From assembly GCF_002019705.1 (NCBI RefSeq), contig NZ_KV917377.1, positions 680,565-744,564 of the forward strand: 64,000 nt of DNA, in the 5' to 3' direction. The notes under the pieces are model-generated. The model was not told the origin of the DNA, made no database searches, and saw only the letters and a program-made list of their open reading frames with translations. This stretch comes from Shouchella patagoniensis. Its GTDB lineage: Bacteria > Bacillota > Bacilli > Bacillales > Bacillaceae_D. The position numbers and the translations under genes were made by a program. How positions within the stretch are numbered: the stretch's first letter is position 1; the number at the start of each line of letters is the position of its first letter. Shown here piece after piece: positions 44,990-53,133 of this stretch.

Positions 44990-47188
44990 TTAACTCTCCC
45001 CAATCACTTGCATGACACTTTCTTCGTTAATAATCATCAACTTCGCAACCTCTGTTTCATCGTCAGGCATACGAACCGCTTGTTCTTGAATGAGGTCTTC
45101 AAAAAATTTTGCAACATAGCGACCGTTTCCTCTAATTGTTTCTTGTTCAAAATGATCATTTACTTTGGTTTGCGCCTCTTCTGACAATGTATACCCATAG
45201 CCTTCCGCTTTTTGCATTAAAATTGCATATAATTCTTCACTCGTGTAATTAGGAAAGTTAATCTCTTTTCTCACTCGTGATTTAAGTCCTGGATTGCTAT
45301 TTAGCAAAAGTTCAATTTCGCTCTCATAACCGGCAAAAATGACAACTAGTTCTTCTTCATATTCGGTCATTGCTTGGGTTAAAGCCGTAATTGCCTCGCC
45401 TCCATAGTCATTTGCGCCACCTTGAACAAGCGAGTAAGCCTCATCAATAAATAATACCCCACCTAGTGCATCTTCAATAACTTGATTCGTTTTTATTGCT
45501 GTTTGACCAACAAAGCCACTGACAAGATCACTTCTGCCAACAGTTAGTACATGACCTCGCTTAAGTAGTCCGATTTGATTTAATGCTCGTGCATAAAGCT
45601 GAGCCACAGTCGTTTTCCCAGTTCCAGGGGGGCCTGTGAAAACAGTATGCAACGGCATTGGAGGTACCGGTAATTCCATCCTCCTTCTCGTTTCTTTAAC
45701 TTTAGCAAACGCAGTCAATTTTTTTAGTTCTTTCTTTACTTCATGCAACCCAATTAATTGGTCCAATTGTTCTAATGCGTCGTTATTTGCTTCAACTTTA
45801 TTATTTTTAACGTGTTTGTGTTCAAGCAATACAAAATCCGCCTCTGTTTCTCTGTATCCTTCCGCTCCTTTCTCAAATATTGCATCCCTTACAATATCCT
45901 CAACGACCCTTGCATTCCCAAAAGTATGATCTACTTTTACTCGTTCTATTTCTGCTTCGACCGCCTTTATGGCTGTCTCAGTGAAAATAAAATCGTGGTC
46001 AAGCGCTTTTTTCTCTGCAATTTGAATAAGTTCTCCACTCGTATAATTAAGTAAATGTAAGTGGTTTTGTTCAGGAAAACGACTGCTTAAACCTGGATTC
46101 GAACGAACAAAATCGCGCATTTCTTTTGGATAGCCTGCTAAAATCACAGCGAATGTACCTGCATACGCCCCACTTGTCATCGCAGACACTAACGTATCAA
46201 TCACAGCTTGCCCATAATCATTCCCGGCTTGACCTTCTCGCCTTAAGCTATACGCTTCATCAATAAATAAAATTCCTCCTGAAGCTCGTTCAATAGCAGC
46301 AAGTGTCTGCTCTTCTGTTTGTCCAATATAGCCCGCAACGAGTTGAGAACGATCCACTTCATAGACTGTAGGTTTTTCAAGCACACCAAGTTCATGATAA
46401 ATGGAAGCAAGTAAACGCGCAATCGTCGTCTTTCCAGTTCCAGGATTACCAGTAACGATCATATTTAAATTCAAAAGATTACTTGTTTGAAAACCATGCT
46501 TCTGTCTTTCTTTTTGATACTTTAAAAAAGCGTACAGTTTTTTCACTCGCTCTTTTACTTTCGCCATGCCAATCATTTCATCAAGTTCGACCAATGACGT
46601 TTTCGTATTCTCCGCTCCTAATTGCTTTGTTATCTCATCATAAAATGTTTCGCTTAACACTTGCATCTCAGACACTTCTTGTTTCAATTCAGCAAATAAG
46701 CTCTTTGAGTAATAATTACCTTGGAATCCCTCTAAAAAAGCATCAGCAGTTTCTTTTAATTTCATTTGTTTGTCAATGACCGTCTTCACTAAATGATCAT
46801 CAAGAAACTGCCCCCCGTTAGATACGTCTTGGATAAATTGCTCTGCTTGTTCACTAATTTGTTTTGTCTCTTGTTTTTTAATACGCGACTGGTCCGTCTC
46901 TCTTAAAAGAGGCCATTCTTTTTGTAACACTTTCTCTTGCTGCCACTTTGCCAACTGCGCCTTTTTTTGGAGTTCCTTTAAATCCTCATTCACTTCATTA
47001 AAGCCAGCTACTTCTTGGATCCATTTCTTCATAAAAGTATCTAACTCTTGCCGGCGTTCAAAGCGGAGAAAAGCTAGGCGGCCGAGCTCTTTTGCTCCTG
47101 CTTCTGTTAGCGGTTGCTCTATGTTACCTGTTAATCTATTCCTCCACAACGCCGCTTCCTCAAGATGTTCTCTGAATGAGTTCTCCAT
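44990..47188 (-). CDS. Double AAA+ ATPase, SpoVK/CbbX type
   Basis: This 732-residue protein has a charged helical N-terminal region (1-200) and two AAA+ modules of the CbbX/SpoVK family. Module 1 has Walker A GNPGTGKT (247-254), Walker B ILFIDEA (306-312) and arginine-finger region NPGLSSRF. Module 2 has Walker A GPPGTGKT (519-526), Walker B VLFIDEA (578-584) and NPGLKSRV. Both look catalytically intact. SpoVK of B. subtilis has one module and acts in spore maturation; CbbX remodels Rubisco. The role here is unknown; no Rubisco or type VII secretion genes are nearby. RBS AAGGAG. Confidence 0.85.
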   Translation of the reverse strand: MENSFREHLEEAALWRNRLTGNIEQPLTEAGAKELGRLAFLRFERRQELDTFMKKWIQEVAGFNEVNEDLKELQKKAQLAKWQQEKVLQKEWPLLRETDQSRIKKQETKQISEQAEQFIQDVSNGGQFLDDHLVKTVIDKQMKLKETADAFLEGFQGNYYSKSLFAELKQEVSEMQVLSETFYDEITKQLGAENTKTSLVELDEMIGMAKVKERVKKLYAFLKYQKERQKHGFQTSNLLNLNMIVTGNPGTGKTTIARLLASIYHELGVLEKPTVYEVDRSQLVAGYIGQTEEQTLAAIERASGGILFIDEAYSLRREGQAGNDYGQAVIDTLVSAMTSGAYAGTFAVILAGYPKEMRDFVRSNPGLSSRFPEQNHLHLLNYTSGELIQIAEKKALDHDFIFTETAIKAVEAEIERVKVDHTFGNARVVEDIVRDAIFEKGAEGYRETEADFVLLEHKHVKNNKVEANNDALEQLDQLIGLHEVKKELKKLTAFAKVKETRRRMELPVPPMPLHTVFTGPPGTGKTTVAQLYARALNQIGLLKRGHVLTVGRSDLVSGFVGQTAIKTNQVIEDALGGVLFIDEAYSLVQGGANDYGGEAITALTQAMTEYEEELVVIFAGYESEIELLLNSNPGLKSRVRKEINFPNYTSEELYAILMQKAEGYGYTLSEEAQTKVNDHFEQETIRGNGRYVAKFFEDLIQEQAVRMPDDETEVAKLMIINEESVMQVIGES

Positions 47189-47203
47189 ACGCTCACTCCT
47201 TTT

Positions 47204-48823
47204 TTAATGCACATGTCCTTCATGGATAAATTGACGCTTCTCTACTTCATGTACCCGTTCACCAGCTTCATTATATAAAATGAACCGATGTGCTTCCTCA
47301 AACGCCTGATTGACACTCAATACATGTAGAAATACTTGATTAGAAACAGGCACTACTTCAACAGTATCCGAAAATACAATTTCCACTTCGGAAATATCCT
47401 CGGTCACATAACCAAGCGACACATACGTACTAACTTTTTCTTCATCAATCCAATCATTTTCAATAAACATAAACGTATCCATAAACCGCTCTCCACCTGT
47501 AAGAAAACCGTTTTCTAATTCGACTTCTGCATCAAGATATTTTCGATAACCATCCTTCTCAACGAGCAATCGCTCTGCGGTTAAATGTTGTTCATTCACA
47601 GAATAAATCGCTCCAATTGAATGATCATCCAATTCCACTGTTTCAATTAATTCGATTTCATCGTCTTCATTACCAACTGCTATCGCCTCTTCCACCGAAT
47701 CATGAATAGTTAGATTAACCGGAATTTCCCCAGGCGAGCTACTTGCCATTACACCAAGATAAGCTGTACCAACAAACAAAACTGTACTCGCAGCTGTATA
47801 CCACGTTTTTCTAAACCACCAACCACAAAATAGAGCTACTAAGAGGAATATACCTGCCGCCACAAGCAAGAAAATTGCGCCGATACTAGGTGAAAAAGCA
47901 ATTAATTGGTTTTCCAACAAAGCTTCGTTTAAGAAAATGTCCATAATAGGGCTCATTGGCTCACTTTGAAGCGTCCTTAAAACATTATGTGGTGGCTCAG
48001 TCTCTGTTAGCCCTGCTGTGACACTAAACACGAGAAGCGCTATAATTGCTTCAATACGAAAAGATCTTTGTTGCTCCTCGGTAGATAACTTTGCACCCTT
48101 CCCACTCAAACTCAGTAAATGACGAAATCCAAAAATAAGCAAAGGAATAAAAAGAATATGCTTAATGAGTAACAATTGACCATATGTTAACATCCAGCTA
48201 TTTACATACTCAGGTGCGATCTCCCCCATCATAATAAAGCCACTCGTAATGAGCAACAACAAGCAAAAGCCAGCCAAAGAAGAAAACCATTGATGGAATT
48301 TCTGAGGATCTTTTAAAGACGAACCATACAAACTCACCATAAATAAGGGACCAATCCAAAAAGACATTGCAAACAAGTGAATACCATTTGATACAATGCC
48401 TTGAATTCCAGTTATCGATGCGCTATGGCTCGAAAAACTAACAGCCGCAATTAATACAAGGACCAAAACAATATTTATCCCTGCCGCTAAAGCCTTCTGC
48501 TTCTTCTCCATTAATAAATAAATTAGCGTCATGGTAATAGAAGTACCAATAATGACGAGGAAGCTAACGCCAATAATATGTTCATTCATTACTGTTAAAA
48601 CTGCGTCAGCATATGAAATTGAAAAGAAAGATGCATACGTTACAGCCAAACGTAATAGATACCCTGAAAATATAAGGGGCACACCTAATATAAGCAACAT
48701 CACTGTAAGAGGAGCAGGTTGCTTGCTTACCCCCCTCTCCTTTGGCACAAGCTGAATAACAAAAACACCTGCCAACAAAGCCAATAATGTGTAGAGCAAT
48801 CCATTTAATACTGGTTCAATCAT
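47204..48823 (-). CDS. CopD-family membrane protein with extracytoplasmic C-terminal domain
   Basis: This 539-residue membrane protein has eight or nine helices in residues 1-365, matching the CopD domain (VLTVMNEHIIGVSFLVI, SNGIHLFAMSFWIGPLFMVSLYG with histidines in helices, ILFIPLLIFGFRHLL). A soluble acidic C-terminal domain follows (about 380-539) and ends HEVEKRQFIHEGHVH. It lacks the CopC domain found in B. subtilis YcnJ. CopD proteins are linked to copper uptake or tolerance. Copper as substrate is a family-level inference. It sits 15 bases upstream of the AAA ATPase and may be co-transcribed. RBS GGGAGGAG. Confidence 0.82.
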   Translation of the reverse strand: MIEPVLNGLLYTLLALLAGVFVIQLVPKERGVSKQPAPLTVMLLILGVPLIFSGYLLRLAVTYASFFSISYADAVLTVMNEHIIGVSFLVIIGTSITMTLIYLLMEKKQKALAAGINIVLVLVLIAAVSFSSHSASITGIQGIVSNGIHLFAMSFWIGPLFMVSLYGSSLKDPQKFHQWFSSLAGFCLLLLITSGFIMMGEIAPEYVNSWMLTYGQLLLIKHILFIPLLIFGFRHLLSLSGKGAKLSTEEQQRSFRIEAIIALLVFSVTAGLTETEPPHNVLRTLQSEPMSPIMDIFLNEALLENQLIAFSPSIGAIFLLVAAGIFLLVALFCGWWFRKTWYTAASTVLFVGTAYLGVMASSSPGEIPVNLTIHDSVEEAIAVGNEDDEIELIETVELDDHSIGAIYSVNEQHLTAERLLVEKDGYRKYLDAEVELENGFLTGGERFMDTFMFIENDWIDEEKVSTYVSLGYVTEDISEVEIVFSDTVEVVPVSNQVFLHVLSVNQAFEEAHRFILYNEAGERVHEVEKRQFIHEGHVH

Positions 48824-48910
48824 TTAGTAACTCCTCCCGAAGATATTCCATCCTATCATAGCAAAACTTTTACTCAATAGGGCGATTTATGCATATTGAC
48901 AAAAAAACGT

Positions 48911-48942
48911 AAGAAAAGCCGCCAGAGTTGGCGGCTTTTCTT
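48911..48942 (-). terminator. Terminator after the 45-residue gene
   Basis: AAGAAAAGCCGCCA and TGGCGGCTTTTCTT arms overlap the stop codon at 48941-48943. Confidence 0.8.
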
Positions 48943-49078
48943 ATCCTTTTGGAGGGACATAGTCGGGTTGCTGATGAGATTTGTTCGCTACTTTCTTACC
49001 GTTATTTCGATCTGATTTTCGCGACTGTCTTCCTAAATCATCCGGTGTAAACTGTGCAAATTGTTTTTTTTGACTCAA
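48941..49078 (-). CDS. Small hydrophilic protein, 45 residues, possibly spore-associated
   Basis: A TTG-started frame with AAGGAGGGG seven bases upstream encodes a very hydrophilic, Lys/Gln/Asp-rich protein beginning MSQKKQFAQFTPDDLGRQSR and ending QQPDYVPPKG. Composition and size recall minor small acid-soluble spore proteins, but no named family can be assigned. It is expressed alone, with its own terminator. The excellent ribosome binding site is the main argument that it is real. Confidence 0.65.
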   Translation of the reverse strand: MSQKKQFAQFTPDDLGRQSRKSDRNNGKKVANKSHQQPDYVPPKG

Positions 49079-49132
49079 ATCAATCCCCTCCTTAGTGGTA
49101 GTTTATCCACCTCATAAGGAATATTGCTGGCA

Positions 49133-49261
49133 TTATTTTGGTAATGCATGTTTTTGTTCAAATCTCTCTTCTAATCGATCGATTTCTTCACGATCCTGTA
49201 TTAACTTTTCTTTATTCTGTTTTACTAATTCATCAAATGGCAGTCTTCCTACTCGTCTCAT
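49133..49261 (-). CDS. FbpB-family small basic protein
   Basis: This 42-residue protein begins MRRVGRLPFDELVKQNKEKL and ends LEERFEQKHALPK. The pattern MRR-x-FDELVKQNKEKL-x-I-EERxxxKH fits the Fur-regulated basic protein B family; in B. subtilis FbpB acts with the small RNA FsrA under iron limitation. RBS TTGAGGTG lies upstream. I could not find a convincing Fur box before it, so iron regulation is not shown. It lies 54 bases upstream of the 45-residue gene. Confidence 0.7.
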   Translation of the reverse strand: MRRVGRLPFDELVKQNKEKLIQDREEIDRLEERFEQKHALPK

Positions 49262-49388
49262 TTATGTCACCTCAAGTTTTTTTATAATTAGTATTTCACG
49301 AATTGACTGTTTTTAAACCACCTTTCCGAATATTCTTGTTCTAAATTTCTTTTTCCTTACTATATATGGATTAAGTTTAGAAAAGTAG

Positions 49389-49511
49389 GTGATTACAATA
49401 AATAATGACAAGCTCACGCAGGATGTTCAAAGTCAATTAAACCGACCATTAACAGAGAAAGAACGTGAATTTCTCTTATGGATAAGTGAAAAACACGAGG
49501 AAGAAAAATAA
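49389..49511 (+). CDS. Possible 40-residue protein
   Basis: An open frame from GTG 49389 reads to TAA at 49509 and ends in LNRPLTEKEREFLLWISEKHEEEK. It is charged and helical. An AGGTG lies too close to the GTG, so the true start may be different (an ATA four codons in has better spacing). A terminator follows at 49559. Probably a real small gene but the start is uncertain. Confidence 0.45.
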   Translation: MITINNDKLTQDVQSQLNRPLTEKEREFLLWISEKHEEEK

Positions 49512-49558
49512 CGTTTGTGTATGCAAACCATTGTATGATTACTTACCATGGATATATA

Positions 49559-49612
49559 AAACACCTTTAAGTAGTAAGGTTAATAATAACCCTTCTAACT
49601 TAAAGGTGTTTT
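49559..49612. terminator. Terminator between the 40-residue frame and swrC
   Basis: AACACCTTTAAG and CTTAAAGGTGTT arms enclose a smaller nested AAGGTT/AACCCTT hairpin. T-run on the plus side, and it can also serve the convergent swrC-like gene. Confidence 0.75.
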
Positions 49613-49659
49613 TATTTTTATTCCTCTTTTAAGGTAGCAAGAGGCATACAACGCATTGT

Positions 49660-52600
49660 TTATTTCTCATCACTATCTTTTTTTGACTTTTCTACAATTG
49701 ATTCAAGTAAGTTCACAATATCTTCTCTGCTTAAATCCGTACCGATGTTTTGGCTATTTTGCTTTTGCTCTTTCGTTCCAAACTCTTCGTCAGTAAATTC
49801 TTTAACCTCTCTTGAATCCTCAGTTCTGTCATAGGCAGGCAACGTTTTTATCGCTCGATTGTTTTCATCCACTTCATAAAACTCTCCATCAATGGTTACA
49901 TAGCGAGGCCCTTTGTTTGAACGTGTTTCACGATCAAACAAACTATAAAGAACAGGTATAAACACTAATGTTAACAACGTACTACTCACCAAACCACCTA
50001 TCACTGCAATCGCCATTGGCTGTTGTAGCTCCGCCCCTTCACCAAACCCAAAAGCAATTGGAACCATACCAAGAATTGCGGTAGCTGATGTCATGATTAT
50101 AGGTCTTGTACGTAATTGAACCGATTCAACTAATGCATCGTATGTGCCTAACCCTTTTTTCTTTTGTTGATTAACAAAATCAAGCATGACAATTCCGTTA
50201 TTAACAACAACACCAACCAAGATGATAATTCCGATAAAAGCCGTTACTCCTATAGCTGTTTGTGTAATTGTCAATGCAATTGTCACGCCAATTAAAACAA
50301 GTGGTACCGTCATAAGCATAATAAACGGTAGTTTAAACGACTCGAATTGCGCTGCCATAATTAAATAAATGAACACAATTGCAAGAATAAGCGCTAGAAC
50401 CATACTTCCTATAGCATCATCAAGAATTTCTTGTTCCCCTCCGAAAGAGAAAGTTGCACCTTCAGGAAGCTCTACTTCATCAACAACATCTTCAATAGCA
50501 ATCGAAACGTCACTTAAAGCCGTTCCGGCTATATAGCCAACCGTTATTTCAACAGCTTCTTCTTGATCTGCACGCTGGATTGTTGCAGGTGACTCTCCTT
50601 CTGTCACTTCCGCAACATCTATTAATGAAACAACAGTACCTTCTTGAGTAGTAATAGCCAAATTCTCAAGATCTTCTACTGTTTCTGTAAACGAGGAGTC
50701 TAACCCAACTGCAACTTCATAAATTTGTGAACTTTCGTCTTCGCTGCTAATCTGCACCGTCAGAGCCGTTTCTCCCCTAGTTGCTTGACTTACTTGATTT
50801 GCAATCTCTACAGGGGTTAATCCAGAATCTCTCGCTGCCTCTTGATCAACATTAATCACAATTTCTGGAATCTGGTCTTCGATACTTAATTGCACTTCAC
50901 GAATCATCGACTCATTTAGCAATTCTTCTTCAATTTCATTCGCTACATCATAAAGCGCATTACGATCTGAATACGCGATTGTAAACGGAACCGTATTAGC
51001 TTCACCGCTCATTGCGGCTGTTTGTGTATAAGCTCTCACTTCGGCGTCTTCATCCGCTCTCTCTATATCCCGTTCAATCGACTCAATAAATTGTGCTGCC
51101 GAAATCGTCCGATCATCTAACGGGATCATCGAGACTGTAATTTGAGCCGTATGTGCTTCTCCAGTTTCTCCAGGGGACCCTCCACTTGAGCCAATAATGC
51201 TTACATAATCACTTATTTCTTGATAGTCACTAAGCACCTCTTCTATCTGTTCAACCGCTTCAGTTGTCCGTGTTAGACTTGTGCCTGTTTCCATTTCAAC
51301 ATCAATGGTGAATGAACCTTGGTCACTTTCTGGAATTAATTCAACCCCCACAGTGGAGAGCCCAATTCCTCCAGCAACAAGTAAAGCAAGCGTTGTTGCA
51401 ATAACCGTCTTGCGATGCCCCAATGACCAATGTGTCATTTTTTCGAGCGACTTCATGGTCTTCGTATTTCGACGCTGTTCTTCTGAACTCTCACGAGGCG
51501 TCTTTAAGACTCGACTCGCAATCATTGGTACCACCGTAATAGCTACAAGAAGAGAGGATAATAAACTAAACGAAACGGTTAGAGCGAGCTCTCTAAACAA
51601 GTTTCCGACAATGCCACTAATAAAAACAATTGGTAAAAATACAGATATGGTCGTCAATGTAGACGCAACAATGGCTCCTAGAACCTCTTTTGTTCCGTCC
51701 GATGCCGCTTGCTTTGGCTCTTTTCCTTTTGCAAGATGGCGATAAATATTTTCAATGACAACGATAGCGTTATCAACGATAAGACCAATTCCTAATGCTA
51801 ATCCGCCTAACGTCATAATGTTCAAACCAATGTCTAAGAAGAACATAAAAGCGAATGTAACAATAACTGAAAATGGGATCGCTAAACCAATAATCAGTGG
51901 TGTTTTCAAATTGCGAAGGAAGAAAAACAAAACAATCATTGCCAAAAGGCCACCTATTAACAAGGCCGTTGCTACACTTTGGATTGCAGAATTAATGAAA
52001 TCTCCTTCATCATAAAGCATGACAACATCTAAATCCTCAAATTCGCTATCACCCTGAAGCTCTTGCAAGCGATCATTAACAGCGTTAGATGTTTGTGTTG
52101 TATTCGCACTTGATTCTTGCATAATGGATAAACTAATCGCAGGCTCTTGATTCGCTCGCGTTAAACTTTCTTGATCTTCCGTTACAATATCAACGGATCC
52201 TACATCATCAATAGTTACTTCAGAGCCACTTTCAGGGTCAACTCCAACAACAAGTTCCCTTATTTCATCTAGGCTTATTAATTCACTAATCACCCTAGTC
52301 GTTAAACTTAAATCATCTTGTTCCACTACGCCACCAGGCATGGAAACATTGTGTGCTTGCAACGCATTAACAACCGTTTCTTGTGAAAGGTTTTCTTCAA
52401 CTAATGAGTCTTGATTTAGTTGAATTGATATAACTTCGGTCAAGCTACCTGATTCATTCACACTCGCTACACCTGGAACTTGAATAATCTCTTGTTCAAG
52501 ATCCAATACATCATCTTGGAATTCAGAAATTTCTCCATTTGAAGTGACTGCTAGCTGCATCATCGGAAACATAGCTGGATCAAATTTCAGAAAACTCGGT

Positions 52601-52962
52601 TCACCTGCACCATCTGGCAAATCAATTTGCCTTAGGGCATTAATAATATCAAGTTCAACATCTTCAATTGAGCTGCTCCAGTCAAATTCTAAAACGATAA
52701 TAGATGAACCTTCTGACGTATTAGATGTCATGTTCTCCAAACCAGAGATACTAGCCATTCGATTTTCAATCGGAATGGTTACTCCGTCTTGGACTTCTTG
52801 AGGGTTTACATTTGGATAACTTGTCGCTATTGCAGCTACCGGTGGGTTAATTTCCGGTAAAAGCTGCAATGGCAGCCGTGTAACAGATACGATCCCCATA
52901 ATTATAAAGAAGATCATACCTACTATCGTGAACACAGGTCTCCGGATCGAAAAATTTGTCAT
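49660..52962 (-). CDS. swrC: RND-family efflux pump, SwrC/AcrB-like
   Basis: This 1100-residue inner-membrane RND transporter of the HAE1 type has 12 helices with two large extracytoplasmic loops. It starts MTNFSIRRPVFTIVGMIFF and has the conserved GGLALGIGLIVDNAIVVIENIYR segment with proton-relay Asp in helix 4, and VVVNNGIVMLDFVNQ in the second half. Gram-positive relatives (B. subtilis SwrC/YerP) export surfactin and other lipids. A hydrophilic tail of about 90 residues (after the last helix) is longer than the core needs. RBS TGGAGGAAA supports ATG 52962. No adaptor or regulator gene is adjacent. Confidence 0.87.
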   Translation of the reverse strand: MTNFSIRRPVFTIVGMIFFIIMGIVSVTRLPLQLLPEINPPVAAIATSYPNVNPQEVQDGVTIPIENRMASISGLENMTSNTSEGSSIIVLEFDWSSSIEDVELDIINALRQIDLPDGAGEPSFLKFDPAMFPMMQLAVTSNGEISEFQDDVLDLEQEIIQVPGVASVNESGSLTEVISIQLNQDSLVEENLSQETVVNALQAHNVSMPGGVVEQDDLSLTTRVISELISLDEIRELVVGVDPESGSEVTIDDVGSVDIVTEDQESLTRANQEPAISLSIMQESSANTTQTSNAVNDRLQELQGDSEFEDLDVVMLYDEGDFINSAIQSVATALLIGGLLAMIVLFFFLRNLKTPLIIGLAIPFSVIVTFAFMFFLDIGLNIMTLGGLALGIGLIVDNAIVVIENIYRHLAKGKEPKQAASDGTKEVLGAIVASTLTTISVFLPIVFISGIVGNLFRELALTVSFSLLSSLLVAITVVPMIASRVLKTPRESSEEQRRNTKTMKSLEKMTHWSLGHRKTVIATTLALLVAGGIGLSTVGVELIPESDQGSFTIDVEMETGTSLTRTTEAVEQIEEVLSDYQEISDYVSIIGSSGGSPGETGEAHTAQITVSMIPLDDRTISAAQFIESIERDIERADEDAEVRAYTQTAAMSGEANTVPFTIAYSDRNALYDVANEIEEELLNESMIREVQLSIEDQIPEIVINVDQEAARDSGLTPVEIANQVSQATRGETALTVQISSEDESSQIYEVAVGLDSSFTETVEDLENLAITTQEGTVVSLIDVAEVTEGESPATIQRADQEEAVEITVGYIAGTALSDVSIAIEDVVDEVELPEGATFSFGGEQEILDDAIGSMVLALILAIVFIYLIMAAQFESFKLPFIMLMTVPLVLIGVTIALTITQTAIGVTAFIGIIILVGVVVNNGIVMLDFVNQQKKKGLGTYDALVESVQLRTRPIIMTSATAILGMVPIAFGFGEGAELQQPMAIAVIGGLVSSTLLTLVFIPVLYSLFDRETRSNKGPRYVTIDGEFYEVDENNRAIKTLPAYDRTEDSREVKEFTDEEFGTKEQKQNSQNIGTDLSREDIVNLLESIVEKSKKDSDEK

Positions 52963-53086
52963 TAGATTTCCTCCACCATTCCTATCTCCTTTTAATCTAA
53001 AAGTGCTATACACACCTTACACAAATTAAAACAAAAAAATCAAGCAAAAACGATTAGACCTATAAACTATTTAAACAACAATAAAA

Positions 53087-53118
53087 AGGGTTTGCTTGAA
53101 TAAAATCAAGCAAACCCT
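53087..53118 (-). terminator. Terminator of acnA
   Basis: A perfect stem AGGGTTTGCTTGA/TCAAGCAAACCCT lies 16 bases after the stop codon and is followed by TTTTTAT on the minus strand. Confidence 0.9.
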
Positions 53119-53133
53119 CAATTAATCGACTAT

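Noticed and set aside
49262-49320. Possible Fur box upstream of the FbpB-family gene
   Set aside because: TGAAATACTAATTATA matches the 7-1-7 Fur consensus at only a few positions; not good enough to call.
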